Shown here: one piece after another, positions 1 through 7,692 of the stretch
Layout of the letters: each line of letters starts with the position of its first letter
How positions within the stretch are numbered: position 1 is the stretch's first letter
Assembly: GCA_964467005.1 (NCBI GenBank)
Contig: CAYXPI010000023.1
Coordinates: forward strand, 1-28,872
Direction of reading: 5' to 3'
DNA: 28,872 bases
From: Thermohalobaculum sp964467005
GTDB taxonomy: Bacteria > Pseudomonadota > Alphaproteobacteria > Rhodobacterales > Rhodobacteraceae
Notes under the pieces: model-generated
Database searches by the model: none
What the model was told of the DNA's origin: nothing
What the model saw: only the letters and a program-made list of their open reading frames with translations
Made by a program: the position numbers and the translations under genes

Positions 1-349
1 TCTGCTGCATCTCCTGGAAGCCGCCCTGGCCGATGGTCTTGTTCGCCGCCTGGGGCGTGACGAGCAGGAGCGGGGTGTGGTTCCAGTAAGCGGTGATGAT
101 CGGGGTCACCATGTTGGTGATGCCCGGACCGTTCTGGGCGATCGCCATCGACATCTTGCCGGTCGCGCGGGTGTAGCCGTCGGCCGACATGCCGGCGTTC
201 ACCTCGTGGGCGCAGTCCCAGAACTTGATGCCCGCCGCCGGGAAGAGATCCGAGATCGGCATCATGGCCGAGCCGATGATGCCGAAGGCGTGCTCGATGC
301 CGTGCATCTGCAGAACTTTGACGAAGGCTTCTTCGGTGGTCATCTTCAT
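1..349 (-). CDS. xsc: Sulfoacetaldehyde acetyltransferase, N-terminal part (runs off the window)
   Basis: Xsc is a thiamine-diphosphate enzyme that converts sulfoacetaldehyde plus phosphate to acetyl phosphate and sulfite in the cytoplasm. It is the desulfonating step for taurine and isethionate. The first 116 codons are visible. The protein starts MKMTTEEAFVKVLQMHGIEH and continues with the family's FGIIGSAMMPISDLFP and FWDCAHE segments. Glu49 in CAHE is the position of the thiamine-activating glutamate. The stretches TRATGKMSMAIAQNGPGITN and YWNHTPLLLVTPQAANKTIG are also typical of Xsc rather than of acetolactate synthase. A GGGAG ribosome site precedes the ATG at 347-349. It lies 135 bp downstream of iseJ on the same strand, so the two are probably cotranscribed. 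The catalytic C-terminal domain lies outside the window. Confidence 0.93.
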   Translation of the reverse strand, partial: MKMTTEEAFVKVLQMHGIEHAFGIIGSAMMPISDLFPAAGIKFWDCAHEVNAGMSADGYTRATGKMSMAIAQNGPGITNMVTPIITAYWNHTPLLLVTPQAANKTIGQGGFQEMQQ

Positions 350-484
350 GGCGGTCTCCCTTGGTCTCAGGCGGTTGGCGTCCGGCCGGGCGCGGCCGCT
401 GGGTGTGTCGGTGTTCGATTGACCGCTTCGGCGCCGCGCCGTTAGGGCCAGATTTCTTCTATGATCAGTCCAGTGGTCCGGCGG

Positions 485-2101
485 TCAGGCGCGCCGATCG
501 GCCAAGATGAGGTCGCTCGCCTTCTCGCCGATCATGATGGCCGGCGCGTTGGTGTTGCCGCTCACGATGGCCGGCATGATCGAGGCGTCGGCCACCCGCA
601 GGCCGCGCAGCCCATGCACCCGAAGCCGGTCGTCCACCACCGCCAGGGGGTCGTGGCCCATCCGGCAGGTGCTGGTGGGGTGGTAGATGGTCTGACTGAT
701 CGTCCGCGCGGCGTCCAAGATCTCGTCATCCGTTTGCGGGTCCCCCTCCGGCACGTGCTCGCGCAGGATGAAGGGGCCGAGCGCGGCGGTCTTCGTCATG
801 GCCCGGGCAAAGCGCACCGCTCGGATCGCGCAGAGCCGGTCCGCCTCGGCCGAGAGGTAGTTGGGCACGATCTTGGGATAGGCCCGCGCCTCCGGGCTCG
901 CGATGTGGATGTGCCCGCGGCTCTCGGGCCGAAGCTGGCAGACCGAGGAGGTGATGCCGGAGAAGGGGTGCATCGCGATCCCCGGCTTGTCGGCCGAGAG
1001 CGGCTGGAAGTGGAACTGGATGTCCGGCGTCTCCAGCCCGTCCATCGACTTCGCGAACACCGCCACCTGGCTCGCGCCGAGGCTCATGGGCCCCGTGCGG
1101 AACAGGAGATAGCGGAGCCCGATCCCCATGCGCGGGAGAAAGCGGTTGATCGCGTCGTTGAGCGTGGGCTCGGTCACCTCGTAGACGAGCCGGATCTGGA
1201 GGTGGTCCTGAAGGCACTCCCCCACACCCTCGAGCGCGTGGCGCACCGGCACCCCGGCCCGCGTCAGCACCTCCTCCCGCCCGATGCCCGAGAGCTCGAG
1301 GATTTGCGGCGAGCCCACGGCGCCGGCCGCGAGCACCACCTCGCCGCCCGGCCGGAGGCGCACCGTCTCCTCCCGCCCGGCGCGGGAGACGCGCACGCCT
1401 GTCACCCGCCTGGGGTCGTCCTCGGCGAATTCCAGGCCATCGGTCAGCGCATGGGTGATAACCGCGAGATTGGGGCGCCGGCGCGCGGGGGCGAGAAAGG
1501 CCCGGGCGCTCGAGCAGCGGAGGCCGCCCCGCGCGGTCTGGTGGAAGTACCCCGCTCCCTCCTGGACCGTGCCGTTGTAGTCCTCCGTCCGCGGCACCCC
1601 CATCTCCACCGCGGCCTCGATGAACGCCTCCGCGATGGGGCTCTTGGCCCGGATGCGGGAGACCGAGAGGCCGCCGGAGCCGCCATGGAGCGCACTCTCC
1701 CCGTCCTCGTGCCACTCGGAGCGCTTGAAGAGCGGCAGCACGTCGTCCCACCCCCAGCCGCGGTTTCCGAGCTGGGCCCAGCGGTCGTAGTCCTGCGGTT
1801 GGCCGCGCACATAGAGAAGGCCGTTGATCGAGCTCGACCCGCCGAGCCCCTTGCCCCTCGGCCAGTCGATCGCCCGCCCTTTGAGGCCCGGATCGGGCTC
1901 GGCCCGATAGCACCAGTCGGTCGCCGGGTTGTGCAGCGTCTTGAAGTACCCCACGGGCACGTGGATCCAGGGGTTCCAGTCGCGCCCCCCGGCCTCGAGC
2001 AGCACCACGCGGTTGGCGGGGTCCGCGCTCAGCCGATTGGCCAGCACGCAGCCCGCCGAGCCCGCGCCCACGACGATGAAATCCGCGTCCCGCTCCGACA
2101 T
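485..2101 (-). CDS. iseJ: GMC-family flavin dehydrogenase, probable isethionate dehydrogenase
   Basis: The 538-aa protein is a glucose-methanol-choline oxidoreductase with bound FAD. The dinucleotide motif GAGSAGCVLANRL is near residue 12, followed by LLEAGG, the family signature GKGLGGSSSINGLLYVRG, and the second signature GAVGSPQILELSGIG. The C-terminal catalytic His is in IYHPTSTCRMG and the Asn in SGNTNAPAIMIGE. Sequence alone shows only an alcohol or choline dehydrogenase-like enzyme. The isethionate assignment rests on neighbours: xsc directly downstream, and a divergent TRAP transporter plus IclR regulator, which is the known ise cluster layout. IseJ in studied bacteria is membrane-associated and passes electrons to cytochrome c, but no signal peptide or membrane segment is visible here. 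I chose the ATG at 2099-2101 (MSERDADF), preceded by GGGGAGG, over one ten codons upstream that lacks a ribosome site. Confidence 0.85.
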   Translation of the reverse strand: MSERDADFIVVGAGSAGCVLANRLSADPANRVVLLEAGGRDWNPWIHVPVGYFKTLHNPATDWCYRAEPDPGLKGRAIDWPRGKGLGGSSSINGLLYVRGQPQDYDRWAQLGNRGWGWDDVLPLFKRSEWHEDGESALHGGSGGLSVSRIRAKSPIAEAFIEAAVEMGVPRTEDYNGTVQEGAGYFHQTARGGLRCSSARAFLAPARRRPNLAVITHALTDGLEFAEDDPRRVTGVRVSRAGREETVRLRPGGEVVLAAGAVGSPQILELSGIGREEVLTRAGVPVRHALEGVGECLQDHLQIRLVYEVTEPTLNDAINRFLPRMGIGLRYLLFRTGPMSLGASQVAVFAKSMDGLETPDIQFHFQPLSADKPGIAMHPFSGITSSVCQLRPESRGHIHIASPEARAYPKIVPNYLSAEADRLCAIRAVRFARAMTKTAALGPFILREHVPEGDPQTDDEILDAARTISQTIYHPTSTCRMGHDPLAVVDDRLRVHGLRGLRVADASIMPAIVSGNTNAPAIMIGEKASDLILADRRA

Positions 2102-2209
2102 TTCTTTTTGGGCCTCCCCGAACCGTTGCATTCGTGCTTGCCAACGCGACCATACTCTGTAGTTTTGAGACTACAAGTATCAATATCGGAAATCCGTGGG
2201 AGGACGCCG
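2102..2209. promoter_or_regulatory. Divergent iseJ/iseK control region with inverted repeat (candidate IseR operator)
   Basis: This 108-bp space separates the starts of iseJ and iseK and must hold both promoters. It is more AT-rich than the flanking genes. It contains a perfect inverted repeat at 2158-2175, arms TGTAGT and ACTACA separated by TTTGAG. The size suits an IclR-family dimer site, and the IclR gene of this cluster ends the rightward operon. A GGGAGGA ribosome site for iseK lies at about 2198-2204. I could not pick convincing -35/-10 boxes. Binding by IseR is inferred, not shown. Confidence 0.5.
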
Positions 2210-3442
2210 ATGACCATCTCTGACAAGCTCGCAAAGATCTCGCGACGCGATCTGTTCCGACTTTCGGGACAATTCGGTCTTAGTTCGACACTTCTTGCCG
2301 CCGGTGGGCTCGTCGGCACCGTGAGCTTGAGCACGCTCGCACGCGCAGCAGAATCGACTTACGAGAAGCGCTTCGCCAATGAGCCCAAGCATACGCTCAA
2401 ATTCGGCGCGGCGGGCTTCAACCAGCGCAACCTGCTCATCGAGCGGGCGGGCTGCCTCGAATTCGCCCGCGATCTCGAGGAGCGGACGGAAGGCGAGATC
2501 CGCGTCGAGTTCATCGGCGACAACCAGATCTGCGGCCAGCTCAATTGCGTGGAGAAGGCGCAGCTCGGCATCGTCGACATCTACGCGGCGTCCACCCAAA
2601 ACTCCGCCGGTGGCGCGCCTTACCTCAACGTGCTCGACTACGCCTACATGTTCCCCAGCCGGGCCTCGCAGTACTATTTTCTCTATCACCCGGAGAGCCA
2701 GCGCATCCTCCGCGACCCGCTGGAGGCGCGCCACGGGATCAAGTTCCTCTTCTCCCATGCCGAGCTTCGCGGCATCCAGCTCGGCCTCGGCTGGCAGGAC
2801 AAGCCGGCGGTCACCAAGCTCGAGGACATGTTCGGCACCAAGAACCGGGTGACGGGCACGCAGCTCGGCCGCATCGCCATGCAGCTCCTCAACCTCAACC
2901 CGGTGCCGGTGGCCTGGGAGGAGACGCTCGACGGCCTCAAGCAGGGCCTCATCGACGGCGCCGAAACCTGGGCCTCCGCGGTGGCTTACGCCAACATGTC
3001 GCCGGTGGTGTCCCAGTCGGTCGATCTCCGCTTCTTCTGCGGCACCGAGCACACGGCGATGTCGTCGAGCGTGTTCGACGCCATGGAGCCGCATCTGCAG
3101 GACGCGATCATGGAATCCGCCTATCTCGCCCAGGTGCATGTGCAGGCGGCCAACGAGGCCGCGCTGGTCAACACCGTCGGCTACTCCGAGCCGCAGCTTC
3201 CCAACACGATCTTCGTCAAGGAGAACGTGAAGCCGGTCTTCCTTCCCGAGGCCGAGATCAAGAAGGCCGAGGAGATGTGCTCGCCGGAGTTCAACCCCGG
3301 CCCCTGGGAGCAGTGGCGCGAGCGCATCAACAACTGGGCCGGCGGGATCGACACCTACACCGAGATCCACCGCGTGGCGCGCGAGATCCCCGCCGACATG
3401 CTGGCCGAGAATGTCGAGCCCCGGCGCTGGTGGCGCGGCTGA
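2210..3442 (+). CDS. iseK: TRAP transporter substrate-binding protein (DctP family), probable isethionate binding
   Basis: This 410-aa periplasmic solute receptor of a tripartite ATP-independent transporter would capture the substrate and deliver it to the membrane subunits. The N-terminus carries a twin-arginine signal (SRRDLFRLSG, residues 11-20) followed by a hydrophobic stretch and a likely cleavage near ARAAES (about residue 46). Mature DctP features include the core around NPVPVAWEETLDGLKQGLID, where the family binds the substrate carboxylate or sulfonate. ATG at 2210 has GGGAGGA 6 bases upstream. An open frame continues far upstream, but that part is antisense to iseJ and is not coding. 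Isethionate as substrate is inferred from the cluster; another C2 sulfonate is possible. Confidence 0.85.
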   Translation: MTISDKLAKISRRDLFRLSGQFGLSSTLLAAGGLVGTVSLSTLARAAESTYEKRFANEPKHTLKFGAAGFNQRNLLIERAGCLEFARDLEERTEGEIRVEFIGDNQICGQLNCVEKAQLGIVDIYAASTQNSAGGAPYLNVLDYAYMFPSRASQYYFLYHPESQRILRDPLEARHGIKFLFSHAELRGIQLGLGWQDKPAVTKLEDMFGTKNRVTGTQLGRIAMQLLNLNPVPVAWEETLDGLKQGLIDGAETWASAVAYANMSPVVSQSVDLRFFCGTEHTAMSSSVFDAMEPHLQDAIMESAYLAQVHVQAANEAALVNTVGYSEPQLPNTIFVKENVKPVFLPEAEIKKAEEMCSPEFNPGPWEQWRERINNWAGGIDTYTEIHRVAREIPADMLAENVEPRRWWRG

Positions 3443-3460
3443 GGCCCACGGCACGACACC

Positions 3461-3480
3461 GGGCGCCGCACGCGGCGCCC
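3461..3480 (+). other. Intercistronic hairpin between iseK and iseL
   Basis: Perfect 8-bp stem (GGGCGCCG and CGGCGCCC) with a 4-base loop, 18 bp after the iseK stop. There is no T-run, so it is unlikely to be a full terminator. In TRAP and ABC operons such stem-loops after the binding-protein gene often stabilise the upstream mRNA or attenuate transcription into the permease genes; that role is inferred here. Confidence 0.6.
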
Positions 3481-3531
3481 GCCCCCAACCAGAACTGAGA
3501 CCGGGCAAACCGGCTCGCTTGGAGGATCCCC

Positions 3532-4200
3532 ATGGACACCCTATTCACCGACGCCGCGTCGGTGGTGCGCGCGCTCTTCTCCGACGACGCTTGGGAGATG
3601 CGCCAGGCCTTCCGAACGCCCGGCGCCTGGCCGGTCGGCCTCGTGGCGATGCTCCTCGTCGCGGGGCTGTTGCTCACTGTCTATCGGCTGGTGCCGCTGA
3701 TCGACCGGCATCTCGAGCGCACCGTGATGGTCTGGACCTATCTCATCATCGCCGGCGTCATCTTCGTCGAGGTGTTCCGGCGGTTCGCGCTCAACGAGCA
3801 GGCGCCCTGGTCGACCACCCTGCCGCCCTTCCTCTTCCTCATCATGACGTGGTTCGGCTGCTCGTTTAATATTCGGCTCCGCACCCATCTCGCCTTTGCC
3901 GAGTTCCGCGCGAATATGGGACCCAAGGGGCAGATGGCCTGCCTCGTGCTCGACGCGGTGCTCTGGCTGGTCTTCTGCTGGGTGGTCGTGGTCACCTCGG
4001 CCCGGGTGGCGGCGAACTCGGCGTCCAACTTCCAGATCCTCCTCGGCACGGACAACGTGCTCCAGTGGTGGTTTCTCGCCACCGTGCCGCTCGCCTTCAC
4101 GATGATGGCGACCCGGGTGATCGAGAACCTGATCGACGACATCGCCAGTTATCGCCGCGGCCGCCAGCTCATCGAGCCGGCCGTCATCGGCGCGGATTGA
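3532..4200 (+). CDS. iseL: TRAP transporter small membrane subunit (DctQ family)
   Basis: This 222-aa inner-membrane protein is the small permease subunit that docks the binding protein and partners the large DctM-type subunit. Hydrophobic segments lie near residues 35-57, 63-83, 96-115, 139-163 and 178-198. That is the four-helix DctQ core plus one extra N-terminal stretch. Starts at ATG 3532 with GGAGG seven bases upstream, 89 bp after iseK and separated from it by a hairpin. It ends 10 bp before iseM, so the two are one transcription unit. DctQ proteins diverge strongly, and the assignment depends on position as well as hydrophobic pattern. Substrate inferred from the isethionate cluster. 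Confidence 0.82.
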   Translation: MDTLFTDAASVVRALFSDDAWEMRQAFRTPGAWPVGLVAMLLVAGLLLTVYRLVPLIDRHLERTVMVWTYLIIAGVIFVEVFRRFALNEQAPWSTTLPPFLFLIMTWFGCSFNIRLRTHLAFAEFRANMGPKGQMACLVLDAVLWLVFCWVVVVTSARVAANSASNFQILLGTDNVLQWWFLATVPLAFTMMATRVIENLIDDIASYRRGRQLIEPAVIGAD

Positions 4201-4210
4201 GGGGGCAGCC

Positions 4211-5572
4211 ATGACCGACGGAACCTGGATCACCCTCATCTCGCTCGGCGTGACGGTCCTTTTCATGCTGGGCGTGCCGGTCTTTCTCGTCATCGCCTAT
4301 TGGGTGCTGGGCTGCAGCTTCGTCCTCGGCATGACGCTCGACAACATCGGCGCCGCCCTCTCGGACGTGTTCACCGACGGCTTCGCGCTCCTCGCCATGC
4401 CGCTCTTCATCCTCACGGGCGATCTCATCAACAAGTCCGGCATCGCGCGACGATTGTCGGACTTCGCCTATGCCTGTCTCGGATGGTTGAGAGGCGGGCT
4501 CGCCATGGCCTCCCTCGGCGCCTGCGGGCTCTTCGCGGCCATCTCGGGCTCGAACTCCGCCACCACCGCCACCATCGGCTCGATGCTGCACCCGGAGATG
4601 GTGAAGGGCGGGTATGACGAGCGGTTCTCGGCCGCCACGGCCGCGGCCGGCGGCACGGTGGGCATCATCATCCCGCCCTCCATCATCTTCATCGTCTACG
4701 GGTTCCTCATGAACCTCCCGATCTCCGACCTCTTCGTGGCGGGGATCATCCCGGGCGCGATGATGGTGGGCGGCATGATGCTCGCCTGCTTCATCATCTG
4801 CCTGATGAACAAATGGGGCCACCTCATCCCGCTCGAGGCCACGCGGGTGCTCAAAATGGCGGTGGGCGCCTGGCTCGGCTTCTTCGCCATCGGGCTCGTG
4901 CTCTGGGGCATCTACACGGGCAAGTTCTCGCCCACCGAGGCGGCAGGTGTGACCGTGGGCTTCTGCCTCATCGTCGGCCTCGTCTCGCTGCCGCTCTTCC
5001 GCCTCCTGGGCCGGCCGGCGCACGACCGGCCGCACCAGGAGAAGAGCTATGGCGAAATGCTGGTGGTGGAGGGGTTCAAGATCACCGAGGTCCCGTCGAT
5101 CACCATGCGCTCGGCCCAGATCACCGGCATCCTCGCGCCGCTCATCGCCATCTCGGTGGTGATGCAGCAGATCCTCTCGCTCCTCGGCGCGCAGGAGGTC
5201 ATCGGCAATTTCGTCACCTCGATGGGCGGGTACCACGCGGTGCTGTTCACGGCGATGGCGATCGTGTTCGTCTCCGGCATGATCCTCGAGAGCTTGCCGG
5301 TCACGATCATCCTCGCGCCGATCCTCGCGCCCATCGCGGCCTCGGTGGGGGTGGACCCCATCCACTTCGCGGTGATCTTCCTTGTGGGCGCGTCCATCGG
5401 CTTCGTCACGCCGCCTTACGGGCTCAACCTCTATGTGGCGAGCGGGGTGACCGGCGTTCCCTATTTCCGGCTGCTGCGTTACACGACCGCCTATCTCGTG
5501 GCCCTCATCACCGTCTGGGTCGTGGTGGCGCTGGTCCCAGAGCTCACATCCGCGCTCTTGCCCGAGCGATGA
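4211..5572 (+). CDS. iseM: TRAP transporter large permease subunit (DctM family)
   Basis: This 453-aa polytopic inner-membrane protein forms the sodium-coupled transport channel of the TRAP system. Family hallmarks include the early FALLAMPLFILTGDLINKSG stretch, CGLFAAISGSNSATTATIGS and AAAGGTVGIIIPPSIIFIVY. The C-terminal half has IVFVSGMILESLPVTIILAP and IGFVTPPYGLNLYVASG. About twelve hydrophobic segments run through the chain, and the length matches DctM. The start at 4211 follows GGGGGCAG, 10 bp after iseL. The stop lies 13 bp before the preferred start of the IclR regulator gene, so the regulator is probably cotranscribed. Confidence 0.93.
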   Translation: MTDGTWITLISLGVTVLFMLGVPVFLVIAYWVLGCSFVLGMTLDNIGAALSDVFTDGFALLAMPLFILTGDLINKSGIARRLSDFAYACLGWLRGGLAMASLGACGLFAAISGSNSATTATIGSMLHPEMVKGGYDERFSAATAAAGGTVGIIIPPSIIFIVYGFLMNLPISDLFVAGIIPGAMMVGGMMLACFIICLMNKWGHLIPLEATRVLKMAVGAWLGFFAIGLVLWGIYTGKFSPTEAAGVTVGFCLIVGLVSLPLFRLLGRPAHDRPHQEKSYGEMLVVEGFKITEVPSITMRSAQITGILAPLIAISVVMQQILSLLGAQEVIGNFVTSMGGYHAVLFTAMAIVFVSGMILESLPVTIILAPILAPIAASVGVDPIHFAVIFLVGASIGFVTPPYGLNLYVASGVTGVPYFRLLRYTTAYLVALITVWVVVALVPELTSALLPER

Positions 5573-5585
5573 GGGGGGGATGCCC

Positions 5586-6365
5586 ATGGACGGACAGGAC
5601 GAGGAGGCCGCCGGCACACCGATCCCGACGACCTTGCGGATGCTCCTCATCCTGGAAGAGATCGCCCGCATCGGCGTGCCCGCCACGCCCACCGAGGTGA
5701 ACCAAGCGATCGGCCTGCCGAAGCCGACGATCCACCGGCTCTTCGCCACCCTCGAGGCGGAGGGCTTTCTCATGCGCGAGCTCGACGGGCGCGGCTACAC
5801 GCCTGGGCGGCGCTTGCGGCGGGTGGCGACGAACGTCCTCTCCTCCCTGCGGATCCGCACGGCCCGGCTCGCGGTGCTCAGCCGACTCGCCGATGAGATC
5901 GGAGAGACCTGCAACATCGCCGTGCCGGACCGGGAGGCGATGGTCTATCTCGACCGGGTGGAGACGAAATGGCCGCTGCGCATCCAGCTGCCGATCGGCT
6001 CCCACGTGCCCTTCTACTGCACCGCGAGCGGCAAGATGTACCTCTCGAGCCTGAACGCGGCGCATCTCGAGCGGTATCTGCGCACCGCCCGGCGCGCGCC
6101 GCAAACGCGACGCACGATTACCGAGATCGGCGCCCTCCGCGAGGAGATCGCCAGGACCCGGGAGCGGGACTTTGCCGAGGACGCCGAGGAGTTCATGGAC
6201 GGGATGGTTGCCGTCGCCGTGCCGATCCTCGGAGATCAGGACCGGCTGGTCTCCACCGTGTCGTTCCACGCGCCCACACTGCGCATGTCGCTCGACCAGG
6301 CCAGGTCCCACATCCCGCGGCTGCGAGAGGCCTCGGCCGAGCTCTCGCGCCTCCTCCTTCTCTGA
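5586..6365 (+). CDS. iseR: IclR-family transcriptional regulator, probable IseR
   Basis: This 259-aa cytoplasmic DNA-binding protein has an N-terminal winged helix-turn-helix (TEVNQAIGLPKPTIHRLFAT, about residues 36-55) and a C-terminal IclR effector domain. The latter includes CNIAVPDREAMVYLDRVE, the conserved GSHVPFYCTASGKMYLS and GMVAVAVPILGDQDRLVSTV. Placed directly after the TRAP genes and next to iseJ/xsc, it matches the regulator of known isethionate clusters. The likely inducer is isethionate or sulfoacetaldehyde. Two starts are possible, ATG 5580 and ATG 5586. The G-run at 5571-5579 touches the first and is better spaced for the second, which I prefer. Target site candidate: the inverted repeat at 2158-2175. 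Confidence 0.85.
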   Translation: MDGQDEEAAGTPIPTTLRMLLILEEIARIGVPATPTEVNQAIGLPKPTIHRLFATLEAEGFLMRELDGRGYTPGRRLRRVATNVLSSLRIRTARLAVLSRLADEIGETCNIAVPDREAMVYLDRVETKWPLRIQLPIGSHVPFYCTASGKMYLSSLNAAHLERYLRTARRAPQTRRTITEIGALREEIARTRERDFAEDAEEFMDGMVAVAVPILGDQDRLVSTVSFHAPTLRMSLDQARSHIPRLREASAELSRLLLL

Positions 6366-6403
6366 GGCCGACCGCGGCCACGACTGCGGACGGCTCACGG
6401 AGC

Positions 6404-6419
6404 GGGCCGCTCTCGGCCC
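6404..6419. terminator. Small GC hairpin between convergent iseR and the SUMF1-fold gene
   Basis: A 6-bp stem (GGGCCG and CGGCCC) with a CTCT loop lies in the 69-bp gap between two convergent genes. It could serve as a two-way terminator, but it has no T-tract and the region is GC-rich enough to form such stems by chance. Confidence 0.25.
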
Positions 6420-6434
6420 AGGCGGGCGCGTCCC

Positions 6435-7421
6435 TCAACGCCCCCGCACGACGCAGCGGAAGCCGATGTGCCGGTGGCCCCGGGCCGGTGCGTTCGAGAA
6501 GCCGTCGCGGTGCGTGGCCGTGAGGGTCGCCGCCGAGGTGTCGTAGCGGTAGTCGCCGCCCCGCGTCACGCGCTCCCCCGGGGCGTCCGGATCCTCGCGC
6601 CCGTCCTCCGCGCGGTAGGGATAGGGGCGCTTGAGGCTCGACGTCCACTCCGCAAGGGACCCGCTCATGTCGAGCGCGCCGACGGGCGAGGCCCCCTCGG
6701 GCCGGCCGCCGACCGGCGCCGTCTGTCCGGTTCGCCGGCTCACGAAGGCGCGCATCCGGTCCGGCGCCCGCGCGCCCCAGGGGTAGAGCGCCGCCTCCGG
6801 CCCGCGGGCGGCGGCCTCCCATTCGGCCTCCGTCGGCAGGTCGCCGCCCCGCCAGCGGCAATAGGCGCGCGCGCCGGCCCAGGTCGTTTCGGTCACCGGA
6901 TGGTCGCCGAAGCCCGGGGTCGGTCGGAAGGCGCCCTCCCCGTGGCCGATGCGCGCCTGGTCGTCGTCGAGCGCGATGATCGGATAGGCGCCGCTCCCCT
7001 CCCGCCCCTCGAGGAGGAGACCGGCCTCTTCGGGCGCGACGCGTCGGGGCCGCGCCTCCCCGCCCTCAAAGGGCTCCAGCACGCGGAGATCGAGGGCGTT
7101 CAGGTATTCGGCGAAGGCGGCGTTGGTCACTTCGGTCCGGTCGATCCGGAAGGCGCCGAGCTCCACGCGGTGGCGCGGGCGTTCGTCGACCGGGCCATCC
7201 TCCCGCCCGAGGACATAGGCGCCGGCGGGCACGCTCAGCATGGCGCGGGCGGCGGCGTGGGAGTGGGGGGCCGTGTCCGGCGCAAGGGGCGCCGGGGAGA
7301 GGTGGCGGAAGTCGGGCGGAGGCGTGCTCGCCGCCGTGGCGGGCGCAGCCGCGGCAAGGACTGCGGCGGCGATCGGCGCCGCCATCCGGGGGCCTGTGCT
7401 GCGGCTCGGGAGACGGGGCAT
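6435..7421 (-). CDS. Secreted SUMF1/FGE-sulfatase-fold protein lacking the catalytic Cys pair
   Basis: This 328-aa protein has an N-terminal signal peptide (hydrophobic residues 13-30, likely cleavage near ATAAS) and a formylglycine-generating-enzyme-type fold. The fold shows MLSVPAGAYVLG (61-72), FRIDRTEVTNAAFAEYL, HPVTETTWAGARAYCRWRGG (174-193), DLPTEAEWEAAARG, ALYPWG, SGSLAEWTSS, RGGDYR and the closing HRHIGFRCVV. In true FGE the segment after RGGS carries two cysteines that bind copper. Here it reads RGGDYRYDTSAATLTATHRD with none, so sulfatase activation is unlikely. The domain may be a binding scaffold or another oxidase-like member. The ATG at 7419-7421 follows GGGAG. It is divergent from the 696-aa gene to its right, with a 271-bp space between. 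Its partner is unknown. Confidence 0.82.
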   Translation of the reverse strand: MPRLPSRSTGPRMAAPIAAAVLAAAAPATAASTPPPDFRHLSPAPLAPDTAPHSHAAARAMLSVPAGAYVLGREDGPVDERPRHRVELGAFRIDRTEVTNAAFAEYLNALDLRVLEPFEGGEARPRRVAPEEAGLLLEGREGSGAYPIIALDDDQARIGHGEGAFRPTPGFGDHPVTETTWAGARAYCRWRGGDLPTEAEWEAAARGPEAALYPWGARAPDRMRAFVSRRTGQTAPVGGRPEGASPVGALDMSGSLAEWTSSLKRPYPYRAEDGREDPDAPGERVTRGGDYRYDTSAATLTATHRDGFSNAPARGHRHIGFRCVVRGR

Positions 7422-7535
7422 GCTGGATCTCCCGCATGGGGCGAGCGGGGCGGCGCTCCTCACATGGCCTAAAATCTCGGGCCGCGGCCATACGGTGTCA
7501 ACGCGGGTTGGCGCGAGCCAGACGACGGCGGCGGT

Positions 7536-7569
7536 CGCGCGGCGTTGGGCGCCGAGCCCAACGGGCGCG
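7536..7569. repeat. Long hairpin in the divergent intergenic region
   Basis: An 8-bp perfect stem at 7543-7563 (CGTTGGGC and GCCCAACG, 5-base loop) extends outward by another five pairs after a small internal loop. It lies within 7422-7692, the 271-bp space between the divergent SUMF1-fold gene and the 696-aa gene, which otherwise shows no gene or clear promoter boxes. It could be an operator, a terminator-like structure or a leader element; no T-run follows. Confidence 0.45.
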
Positions 7570-7692
7570 ATCCTCGGTTGACCCACGCGCCGGATCGGCG
7601 AATTCTGACCGGGGAGCCCACGGCATCCTGGCCTGCGCCCTGTGGGGCTCGGGTCGATCCGACCGCGACGAAACAGTGCCGGAGTATCTCGC

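Noticed and set aside
350..484. Short GC hairpins between iseJ and xsc
   Set aside because: Five-pair stems with tiny loops are expected by chance at this base composition.
461..2209. A continuous plus-strand open frame running into iseK
   Set aside because: It is antisense to the well-supported iseJ gene; high GC keeps the opposite frame open. IseK starts at 2210 with its own signal peptide and ribosome site.
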